From an uncultured Clostridia bacterium (GTDB lineage: Bacteria; Bacillota; Clostridia; TANB77; CAG-508): 16,233 nucleotides of DNA. Below, piece by piece: positions 5,924-13,505 of the stretch. Every line of letters begins with the position of its first letter. Within the stretch, counting starts at the first letter, position 1. The stretch lies in the NCBI GenBank assembly GCA_934121875.1, contig CAKOVG010000020.1, positions 1 through 16,233 on the forward strand. Direction: 5' to 3'. A program made the position numbers and the translations under genes. The notes under the pieces were generated by a model. It did not search any database and was not told where the DNA came from. It saw only the letters and a program-made list of their open reading frames with translations.

Positions 5924-7729
5924 ATGAAAAAACTAATTACCAAAAACAAAATAATACAAAAGACACTAATATCAGTATTAATAGTTCTAATACTTGGTTT
6001 TACTGTACCAGTTCGTTCACAAGCAGGTGTGGGAGGAATGTTATTTGATCCAATAGCTGATTTAGTAGGAACTATATTTGATGTTGTAATTGGAGGTTTA
6101 CAAGTATTTTTAGTTGATGGCCAAATGAACAACAGTGATGATGGAGGAATTTTAAACTCATTTTTAGTAGAGCCAGAGGCTTTTCTAAAAAACGAAAATG
6201 GCAAGTATGACGAATTTAAATATACTGGAGAGTCTCCAATTAATAATATAAAAGAAAGTGAACTAGATAAAACAATTTTATTTGGAAATACTGCATATTA
6301 TATACCTGCATTTAGATATACTCCAGATAAAATTTTTGCAAATAAAATTCCAGCATTAGATATTAATTTTATAAATCCAAATCAATGGAATGGTAATACT
6401 GAAATGCAAGAACGTTCAGTTGCAATACAATTACACGAAACTATAGCAACTTGGTATGTTGCATTAAGAAATTTAGCAATTGTTGGATTAATGCTAGTAC
6501 TTGTATATGTGGGAATAAGAATTGTAATTAGTAGTACATCTTCAGATAAAGCTAAATATAAGCAAATGTTAACAGACTGGTTAATTGCTATGTGTTTATT
6601 ATTTTGCTTGCACTATATAATGACATTTACAACTACAATTGTTGGACAAATTTCAGAAGCTATAAATGGAGCACAAGTAGAACAAAATGGAAATAACATA
6701 AATGTAAAAGTAGTAGAGGATGATGGACAAACTCCTGTAAAAGCAGGTGGAAATGATGTACAATTTAGTACAGATTTAATGGGCCTAATTAGATTTAATA
6801 TGCAATCTAATAATGGATGGAATAAATTATTATATCTTATATTCTATATGGCAATGGTAATGTATACATGCTTATTTACTTTTTATTATTTAAAAAGGGT
6901 AATTAATATGGCCTTTTTAACATTAATAGCACCGCTAGTAGCATTAACATATCCTATAGATAAAATAAAAGATGGTAAGGCACAAGCTTTTGATATGTGG
7001 CTTAAAGAATACGTATTTAACGCATTATTACAACCATTTCACTTAATCATATATACTATATTAATAAGTTCATCAGTTGAATTAGCAAGTAAAAATCCAA
7101 TATTTGCAATAGTTGCATTAGCATTTATAATGCCAGCAGAAAAACTATTAAGAAAATTCTTTGGATTTGAAAAAGCATCAACAGCAGGGGCACTAGGAGG
7201 ACTTGTAGGTGTTGCAGGTGGTGCTGCTGCCATGAACTTAGCTAAGCATTTAATACCATCAAAAGGCGGAAAAGGTGGAAGTGGAGGAAAAGGAAGTGTT
7301 AGAACTAGAAAAATTCCAGATGCAGATACTCCAAACTTAGCTGAAACAGGAATAGGAAATAACGGAACAAATGATTCAAATAAAAATGAAACATTAGAAC
7401 AAGGAGGTCCAGCACTATCTAACAGTAATGCTAATGTAAATGAAAATAGAAATACTCAAGGAAGTCAACAAACAGACAGCTGGGATGACAATGATATGTA
7501 TTTACATCCAGAAAATTATCAAGATGCATTTACTTCGCCAACTCCAGAAACAACATCAACAGAAACAGAACAACCAGGAAAACAAAGAAATTCATTTAGA
7601 GATGCATTTAGGTGGACAGAAAATGACTCAAGAGGACTAGGACAATGGGCCGGTGACAGTATGAAAAATATAGGTAGAGAAATACGGAGCGAGATTTTCA
7701 GAAACAAAAACCGGTCAAAATGTTATTAG
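5924..7729 (+). CDS. VirB6/TrbL-like polytopic channel protein, N-terminal and central part
   Basis: In this frame the protein has 601 residues: a signal or first membrane helix (about 12-30), a hydrophobic stretch (about 43-63), then transmembrane segments near 184-203, 219-243, 302-325, 327-345, 364-386, 393-410 and 418-438, a Gly/Lys-rich linker (445-460) and a long Asn/Gln/Thr-rich soluble tail. The W-L-K-E-Y-V-F-N-A-L-L-Q-P-F-H segment is typical of Gram-positive TrbL/VirB6-like proteins that form the membrane channel. The start follows GGGGGAAGG, 9 nt after the VirB4 stop. The last 15 or so residues (from about 587, with two rare CGG Arg codons) look foreign, and coding continues in the +1 frame to 8501. 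The intact protein would have about 858 residues, so this is probably one gene broken by a frameshift. Confidence 0.85.
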   Translation: MKKLITKNKIIQKTLISVLIVLILGFTVPVRSQAGVGGMLFDPIADLVGTIFDVVIGGLQVFLVDGQMNNSDDGGILNSFLVEPEAFLKNENGKYDEFKYTGESPINNIKESELDKTILFGNTAYYIPAFRYTPDKIFANKIPALDINFINPNQWNGNTEMQERSVAIQLHETIATWYVALRNLAIVGLMLVLVYVGIRIVISSTSSDKAKYKQMLTDWLIAMCLLFCLHYIMTFTTTIVGQISEAINGAQVEQNGNNINVKVVEDDGQTPVKAGGNDVQFSTDLMGLIRFNMQSNNGWNKLLYLIFYMAMVMYTCLFTFYYLKRVINMAFLTLIAPLVALTYPIDKIKDGKAQAFDMWLKEYVFNALLQPFHLIIYTILISSSVELASKNPIFAIVALAFIMPAEKLLRKFFGFEKASTAGALGGLVGVAGGAAAMNLAKHLIPSKGGKGGSGGKGSVRTRKIPDADTPNLAETGIGNNGTNDSNKNETLEQGGPALSNSNANVNENRNTQGSQQTDSWDDNDMYLHPENYQDAFTSPTPETTSTETEQPGKQRNSFRDAFRWTENDSRGLGQWAGDSMKNIGREIRSEIFRNKNRSKCY

Positions 7730-8501
7730 GTTTGGAAGAACAGTAAATAGCGGAGTAAAATCTGTAAAGGATTTTGCAAATAATAAAGTTGTTAAAAAAA
7801 TTCCAAAACCAATTAGAAATACTGCAAAGGGAACATTTAATGTAGCCAAAACAGCAGCAATAGGAACAGCAAAAACAGCAATAAAAGCAGCCCCAGGAGC
7901 AATGTTTGGCATGGCAGCAGGAATAGTGGGAGACGACTTAGGAGATATTCCAAAATATACATTAGCTGGAGCAGCAATAAGCAGTGCAGCACTTACTGGA
8001 ACAATTGGCCCAATAGGAAGTGCAGTTGCAGAAGCATATAGAGAAGGTGCATATGGACCAGATTCACTTATAGATCAAGCTAGTAAAGAATATATAAATA
8101 GTACAGAATATGATGATATATATCAACATGAATTCAAACATACAGACGGATCAACACTATCTAAAACTGAGCTTAAAGCTAAAAAACAACAAGGAGCTTA
8201 TTATAATGCTCGTGGAATAACTGGTGATGATACAATAAAAGCTGTAAAATTAGAAGATAAGCTAAAAAAAGAATTAGGACCAATAGAAGATGGCGGAGAC
8301 ACACAAGCATATATAACTAATGTAATGAAAGTAGCAAAAGATTACTCTAAGAAAGACTTAAGAGATCCATCAAAAGTAAAGAATTTAACAAACGGATTTA
8401 AATCTGCACTTGAAAATGGAGGATATAGTAGTTCTGATGCTGCAAAAGAAGCCGAAAGAGCAGTTAAATATGTTAAAGCTGCCAAAGGATTAAAAGAATA
8501 A
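7683..8501 (+). CDS. C-terminal part of the VirB6/TrbL-like protein in the +1 frame
   Basis: This frame is open from 7674 to TAA 8499-8501. It uses typical codons for the region (GGA, AGA, ACA, GCA) from about 7683 and continues the soluble tail of the previous gene. It is basic and Ala/Lys-rich (about 7740-7900), then has a Gly/Ala hydrophobic stretch (7902-8030) and a charged helical end. The first in-frame ATG is 7902, giving 199 residues, but the AGGAG before it is only about 4 nt away and coding quality extends well upstream, so independent initiation is doubtful. Read with the preceding gene through a one-base shift between 7674 and 7726, it gives a single long VirB6. The cause may be a real mutation, an assembly or sequencing error, or programmed +1 frameshifting. 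Confidence 0.7.
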   Translation, partial: YGARFSETKTGQNVIRFGRTVNSGVKSVKDFANNKVVKKIPKPIRNTAKGTFNVAKTAAIGTAKTAIKAAPGAMFGMAAGIVGDDLGDIPKYTLAGAAISSAALTGTIGPIGSAVAEAYREGAYGPDSLIDQASKEYINSTEYDDIYQHEFKHTDGSTLSKTELKAKKQQGAYYNARGITGDDTIKAVKLEDKLKKELGPIEDGGDTQAYITNVMKVAKDYSKKDLRDPSKVKNLTNGFKSALENGGYSSSDAAKEAERAVKYVKAAKGLKE

Positions 8502-8520
8502 AAAAAGGAGAGTTATAACA

Positions 8521-9444
8521 ATGATAAAGTTATTAAAATACTGGAATCAAAACAAACGAAAGATAATAATAACAATATCGGTTATAGCTCTTGTTTTTGT
8601 AATTATTAAAGTTGCAAATGGGATAATAAAAAAACAAAACGAAGAAAAGAGGAATAATCCAAGTAATATCTCTAAAATAGAAAATATTGAAAATCCAAAC
8701 CAATCAACAATAACAGGACAAGAATTGCCAGAAAATACAACTGAACAAAACACAGAAATAATAAAAACTTTTGTAAACTATTGCAACAACAATCAAACAC
8801 AAAAAGCATATGAAATGTTGAGTGACGGCTGTAAAGAAGAATTTAGCAATAATGTAAATTCATTTATAAATAATTATCAAGCAAGAATTTTTAAAACTAG
8901 TAAAACGTACAAATTAGAATTTATGTTTAATGAATCAAATTCATACACTTACAAAATAACATATTATGATGGAAACTTGCTAGCAACTGGCGGAAAAGTT
9001 ACAAACTCTAACTTTGAAGATTATATAACAATTATAAATCAAGGCGGAGAAAACAAAGTAAGTATAAATGGATTCATAAAAAAGGCAACTATAAATAAAA
9101 ATCAAACTTTAGATAATATACAAATAACAGTAAATAGTAAAAAAGTATATAGAAGTTATGAAATATACAATATAACAATAAAAAATGGTACAACAAACAC
9201 AATAAAAATTAGTGATGGACAAAATGGTAAAGACATATGTTTATTAGACAAAAACGATGTAGAATATCCTGCATTAATAAATCAAATTCCAACTCATCTA
9301 TTATCATTAGAGCCAGGAAAACAAATAAGCATGGATATAACATTTAATAAAATGTATGATACATATAGAAAAATAGAAAAAATGCAATTTAGTAATATAA
9401 ATTTAAACCAAGAAAGTAGTATCAAAATACAGGTAAATATCTAG
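8521..9444 (+). CDS. Membrane-anchored NTF2-like protein (VirB8/TcpC-type candidate)
   Basis: The 307-residue protein has a basic N-terminus, one transmembrane helix (about 15-34), a polar linker (40-77) and an NTF2-like region (about 78-185) with the F-V-N-Y-C-N-N...A-Y-E-M-L-S pattern. A beta-rich C-terminal domain (about 190-307) resembles the Ig-like extracellular domains of DUF4352 type. An N-terminal anchor with an external NTF2-like fold is the design of VirB8 and of TcpC from pCW3, assembly factors of the secretion channel. It follows GGAG with 10 nt spacing, 19 nt after the previous stop. The fold assignment comes from sequence pattern and context and would need profile searching. 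Confidence 0.6.
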   Translation: MIKLLKYWNQNKRKIIITISVIALVFVIIKVANGIIKKQNEEKRNNPSNISKIENIENPNQSTITGQELPENTTEQNTEIIKTFVNYCNNNQTQKAYEMLSDGCKEEFSNNVNSFINNYQARIFKTSKTYKLEFMFNESNSYTYKITYYDGNLLATGGKVTNSNFEDYITIINQGGENKVSINGFIKKATINKNQTLDNIQITVNSKKVYRSYEIYNITIKNGTTNTIKISDGQNGKDICLLDKNDVEYPALINQIPTHLLSLEPGKQISMDITFNKMYDTYRKIEKMQFSNINLNQESSIKIQVNI

Positions 9445-9460
9445 CAAAGAAGGTGAGAAA

Positions 9461-12049
9461 ATGAATGACGAAAAAGATAATGATTCAAAAAATCTAGTAG
9501 ATAAATATGCAGATGAAAAAGTAAAAAAATTAATAAAGAAAAAAGTTATAAAAACAGTATTGCTTATATTAATACCAGTATTAATAGCTGTAATAGGAGC
9601 TTTGTTTGTTTTTAGTATTTTTAATAAAATCGGAGATGTCATTCAAGAAACAATAAGCAAACTTGAAAACTTATTTACTGTAGATTGGGACAACGGAAAT
9701 GGTGCTATAACAATAGACAATGACTCAATAGACCAAATTATTGCAGCAATTGAAGCAACAGGTGTAGATTTAGCAGATTTAAAACTGTTAGGAGATATAG
9801 ATTATAGTACAGTAGAAAAAGACAGTGAAGAATACAAAGAAATACTAAGAAAATATATAAGAAAATTTTATGAGGCCCAAGTTGTTACAGAAACACTAAA
9901 TACAAACCCTAGTTGGTTTGAAGAACACATAACAAATGGTGGGAAAGTATATGGCTCAGTATGTGTGTACAGAGCTCAGGATTTAGATGTAGTAGATAGT
10001 AACATATCAGGACAATTAACATATATGAACTATGAAAAGATGTCAGAATATGCTACGGCTGGTAATATTAATTCAATAAAAAAATATTTTTCTGTAAAAG
10101 ATAATAAATTAGTGATACCAGAATGGAGCATAACAACGGTAAATGGAACTACTAATAATACAGTTACTTTAAGAGAAATAGAGTATAAAAGTCTTATATC
10201 TCAATATACAACACCTATGAACTTTTTCATGTATCTAGCAATGGTATCACAAAATCCAGAGTTTGTTGCAGAAGTTACAGAATTAGTAAAAGGTAGCAAG
10301 ATAAATTTAACTATATTAGATACAACAACAAAAAGTGAAGAAGATGAAAAATATACATACATTACACATGTAAAAGGTAGCAGTGTTTCATATGAGCCAA
10401 CAGGAAAAGTAGATGTAACTGGAAAACCAGAAATAGAAAAAGTAGTTACTCCTATAAATGAATCAAATAATAACGAAGAAAACACAAAAACTACTGTAAT
10501 AACGGTAACTCCTACAATAAAAGTAACATATGTTAAAACATGGTTTTGTGAACAAAATATAACATATAATAAAAAAGATATTACACCATATAATGACCAA
10601 TATACACTTAATGCAAGTAATGATGAATCTTTACAAGACGATCCGGAACCAGCAGATCCACCAGAAGGAAGTACAGTATCGTGGATTACAGACAGAAAGA
10701 AAGATATCAAAGTAAACACAAGTGGAACTACATATGAAGAGGGCGTAAGAGGCGACGTAATAGATAAAACTGAAGATTTTATCAAATTATTAGATAAAAA
10801 ATATAAAATACCAAACACAAGAAGATATGAAGCAGCAGGTAAAAGCAATATGGTAAGCGGAGCAGAATGGCTATTTTCTTTAATGCAAAAAGATTCAAGT
10901 TTACAAAACTTGGAACAAGTAATGAGATACATATTAGGAAAATATGCAAAAAAAGATTATGGTGTAAGATCATTAGATTTCAACATATTCGATGCAAAGG
11001 ATTTTAGTACAGTATCTGGACTAGGGCCACTAAAGGCATTTATAAGACATTTTGAAGGAACTAAAGAAGAAAATGGACAGTATGTTGTATATAAAGATAC
11101 AGGAGGAAATAGAACAGTAGGATATGGGGTCAACATAGAGGCGCAAAAAGCAAGATTTATAGCAAGAGGAATAGATCCAAACACCATAAAAGAAGGAGAT
11201 AAATTAGATAAGGAACTAGTAGATAGTATCGAAGAAGAAATAATGAGTGATATGAAGTCTTCTGTGGAAGCAGCAACAAGTGGAATGAACTTAAAGTCTT
11301 ATCAAATCATAGCGTTAGTTAGTAGAGTTTACAATTGTGGAAATATTAAGGGATTTAAAGATGCATATAATAAATATTGGAAAGAATCTGATGATGAATA
11401 TGGTGTAGCAGAAAATAGTTCTATGTATGAACATGCTTTGTACAAAAACTATATGAGTATGCCTGTTAAAGATGGCAAAGGAAATACATTAGGAGGACTA
11501 GTTACAAGAAGAAAAGCAGAATGGATATTATTCAAAACAGGATATAATGTTGCAACAAATAGTTTTATACCAGAAGGTGGAGCAATAATAGAATGTGCTC
11601 AAATGATTCACCAATATATGGAACAATATAATTATATTTACTGTGTAAAAGGAAGTAATAGTTATGAGGAATGCTCAAAACTTGGAAGAGGAGCACATTA
11701 CTTATCAGCAACATTTGAAGGTTCGAAAGCTAGTGAACAAACTAGAAAAACATGTTGTGCTACATTTGTTTCATGGGTATTACAAGAGGCAGGATATATT
11801 ACAGTAGCAGATCATAGTGACAGTGCTGGAACATTAGCAAGTATTTTAGAAAAACAAAAAGGTTTTACAAGAGTGCTAAAAACAGAGCTAGAAGCAGGAG
11901 ACATTATAGTATGTGATGGACACGTAGAAATCTACACGGGAGATGGTCAAGTATATAATGCAGGAAGCGGAAATGCAATTAGAAGTGCTTCGCCAAGCAG
12001 TAAAACTAACATATACAAATGCTTATATGGATTAAGAGCTCCAAAATAA
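9461..12049 (+). CDS. VirB1-like bifunctional cell wall hydrolase: GH24-type lysozyme plus NlpC/P60-type peptidase
   Basis: The 862-residue protein has a basic cytoplasmic start, one transmembrane helix (about 31-54), a long extracellular region (60-500) including a Thr/Asn/Glu-rich stretch, and two enzyme domains. The first (about 525-650) is a T4-lysozyme-type muramidase: E532 in H-F-E-G, then D546 and T552 in Y-K-D-T-G-G-N-R-T-V-G-Y-G, matching the Glu-Asp-Thr triad. The second (about 708-862) has the catalytic Cys motif T-C-C-A-T-F-V-S-W (C766 aligned with the NlpC/P60 Cys) and H821 in D-G-H-V-E-I-Y. It should cut glycan strands and stem peptides to open the wall for the channel, like CwlT of ICEBs1 and TcpG, though those pair the peptidase with other muramidase types. 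The ribosome site is AAGGTGA. Confidence 0.9.
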   Translation: MNDEKDNDSKNLVDKYADEKVKKLIKKKVIKTVLLILIPVLIAVIGALFVFSIFNKIGDVIQETISKLENLFTVDWDNGNGAITIDNDSIDQIIAAIEATGVDLADLKLLGDIDYSTVEKDSEEYKEILRKYIRKFYEAQVVTETLNTNPSWFEEHITNGGKVYGSVCVYRAQDLDVVDSNISGQLTYMNYEKMSEYATAGNINSIKKYFSVKDNKLVIPEWSITTVNGTTNNTVTLREIEYKSLISQYTTPMNFFMYLAMVSQNPEFVAEVTELVKGSKINLTILDTTTKSEEDEKYTYITHVKGSSVSYEPTGKVDVTGKPEIEKVVTPINESNNNEENTKTTVITVTPTIKVTYVKTWFCEQNITYNKKDITPYNDQYTLNASNDESLQDDPEPADPPEGSTVSWITDRKKDIKVNTSGTTYEEGVRGDVIDKTEDFIKLLDKKYKIPNTRRYEAAGKSNMVSGAEWLFSLMQKDSSLQNLEQVMRYILGKYAKKDYGVRSLDFNIFDAKDFSTVSGLGPLKAFIRHFEGTKEENGQYVVYKDTGGNRTVGYGVNIEAQKARFIARGIDPNTIKEGDKLDKELVDSIEEEIMSDMKSSVEAATSGMNLKSYQIIALVSRVYNCGNIKGFKDAYNKYWKESDDEYGVAENSSMYEHALYKNYMSMPVKDGKGNTLGGLVTRRKAEWILFKTGYNVATNSFIPEGGAIIECAQMIHQYMEQYNYIYCVKGSNSYEECSKLGRGAHYLSATFEGSKASEQTRKTCCATFVSWVLQEAGYITVADHSDSAGTLASILEKQKGFTRVLKTELEAGDIIVCDGHVEIYTGDGQVYNAGSGNAIRSASPSSKTNIYKCLYGLRAPK

Positions 12050-12079
12050 ACTAGGAAGGAGATTGTACTATATAAAATT

Positions 12080-13426
12080 ATGAAAAATATAAAGCTATTA
12101 ATAATTATTGTTTGTACTATAATTGCAATATTGATTACTGCAATATTACTTATATTAAACATAAAGGCTGAAAATGTTACTATGCCAAATGAAGTACCAT
12201 CAGATGGAGAAAATTATAACATTACAAAAGAACTAAAAGCAGTAACAATACGAAATGATTTTTATACTGTGAAGACATGTATTGAAAAATTTTATAATAC
12301 TTATGCTAACATATTTAGTAGTATTAATAACAACTTTATGCTAGAGGGAGAAGCGCTAGAAAGTGTAAAAAGAGAGCAAACTACTAATGTTAATTCAATA
12401 TACAATATGTTAGATACCGAATATGTAACATATGCTAATATTACAAAAGAAAACCTACTAAATAAACTACAAAAGATAAATCAAATAAGTGTGGAAATAG
12501 ACAATATGTATGTTAGTGAACAAACTGAAAATGTATATGTATATTTTGTATATGGTAATCTACTAGACACTAATACAGTTACCAATAAAGAGTTTTCAAT
12601 GATAGTAAAAGTAGATAAACAAAATAAAACATTTAAAGTATACTTAGAAGATTATTTGAAAGCGAAATATAATAATATAAAAGAAGGAGACAATATACAA
12701 ATTTCAGTAGAAGAAACTGTAAAAAATGATATAGATAATATATATCAATATAAAGTAGTTACAGACGAAACATATATAACTGAAATTTTTAATACTTATG
12801 CAAAAGACTTATTGTACAATAGAGCAAGAGCATATAAATTGCTCAATGAGGAATATTCTTCTAAAAAATTCAATACACAACAAGAATTTGAAGATTATAT
12901 AAAAAATAATTTATATAAATTAGCTACAATGAAATTAGACAAATATCAAAAAAATAAGTCAAATGACTATACTCAATATGCATGTATAGACCAAAACGGA
13001 AATTATTATATATTCAGAGAAAAGCAACCTATGCAATATAGTGTAATATTAGACACATATACAATAGATTTACCAGAGTTCACAGAAAAGTATACAGCAT
13101 CAAAAGACGAAGACAAAATACTATTAAATATTCAAAAATGTTTTGCAGCAATTAACAATAAGGATTATAGTTATGTATATAATAAATTAGACCAAACGTT
13201 TAAAAACAATAACTTTAAAACTTTAGCTGAGTTTGAAAATTATATAAAAGCAAATATGTTTGAAGCAAACTCAGTAAGCTCAAGTAATGGTAAAGTACAA
13301 GGAAACATATATATGTATGACATAACTATAAAGGATAGTACAGGGAAAAACACTAACTCAGTTACAAAAACATTTGTAATGCAGCTAAAAGAAGGAACAG
13401 AATTTGTAATGTCATTTGAAGTATAG
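12080..13426 (+). CDS. Membrane-anchored protein with three NTF2-like repeats
   Basis: The 448-residue protein has one N-terminal transmembrane helix (about 5-28) and an extracellular part of three similar segments (about 60-195, 230-332 and 345-448). Each starts with a helix (I-E-K-F-Y-N-T-Y-A, I-F-N-T-Y-A-K, I-Q-K-C-F-A-A). Repeats 2 and 3 share an F-N-T-Q-Q-E-F-E-D-Y-I-K / F-K-T-L-A-E-F-E-N-Y-I-K helix, and all end in beta strands. This is the NTF2-like arrangement of VirB8/TcpC-like proteins, here apparently triplicated. The best ribosome site (AGGAAGGAG, 12053-12061) lies 18 nt before ATG 12080, unusually far, so the start or its efficiency is uncertain. It is the last gene of the operon. 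A scaffold or wall-spanning role is inferred. Confidence 0.6.
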   Translation: MKNIKLLIIIVCTIIAILITAILLILNIKAENVTMPNEVPSDGENYNITKELKAVTIRNDFYTVKTCIEKFYNTYANIFSSINNNFMLEGEALESVKREQTTNVNSIYNMLDTEYVTYANITKENLLNKLQKINQISVEIDNMYVSEQTENVYVYFVYGNLLDTNTVTNKEFSMIVKVDKQNKTFKVYLEDYLKAKYNNIKEGDNIQISVEETVKNDIDNIYQYKVVTDETYITEIFNTYAKDLLYNRARAYKLLNEEYSSKKFNTQQEFEDYIKNNLYKLATMKLDKYQKNKSNDYTQYACIDQNGNYYIFREKQPMQYSVILDTYTIDLPEFTEKYTASKDEDKILLNIQKCFAAINNKDYSYVYNKLDQTFKNNNFKTLAEFENYIKANMFEANSVSSSNGKVQGNIYMYDITIKDSTGKNTNSVTKTFVMQLKEGTEFVMSFEV

Positions 13427-13462
13427 AAAAATTTGTGAAGAATAAAATCTTCACAAGTTTTT
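13427..13462 (+). terminator. Rho-independent terminator of the secretion apparatus operon
   Basis: Arms 13427-13441 and 13448-13462 (core GTGAAGA/TCTTCAC) pair over 15 bp with one T-G wobble, followed by TTTTTATTAT. It starts directly after the stop codon at 13426. Confidence 0.85.
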
Positions 13463-13477
13463 ATTATATAATATAAT
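13450..13477 (+). promoter_or_regulatory. Possible promoter of the gene at 13506
   Basis: TTCACA (13450-13455, 5 of 6) lies 16 nt from TATAAT (13472-13477), with another TATAAT at 13467. The -35 lies within the right arm of the preceding terminator. The downstream gene needs a promoter after that terminator, which supports the call. Confidence 0.5.
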
Positions 13478-13505
13478 AAAATAAATTTATTTAGGAGAAA
13501 ATATT

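Noticed and set aside
7706..7712. Classical -1 slippery heptamer as cause of the VirB6 frame change
   Set aside because: The shift needed is +1 (or -2), and the run CAAAAAC has only five A, so it does not fit the X-XXY-YYZ -1 type.
10201..10932. 243-codon open frame on the minus strand inside the hydrolase gene
   Set aside because: It lies wholly antisense to a well-supported gene with intact catalytic motifs, is a Ser/Phe/Val-rich low-complexity translation typical of antisense frames in AT-rich DNA, and has no recognisable domain.
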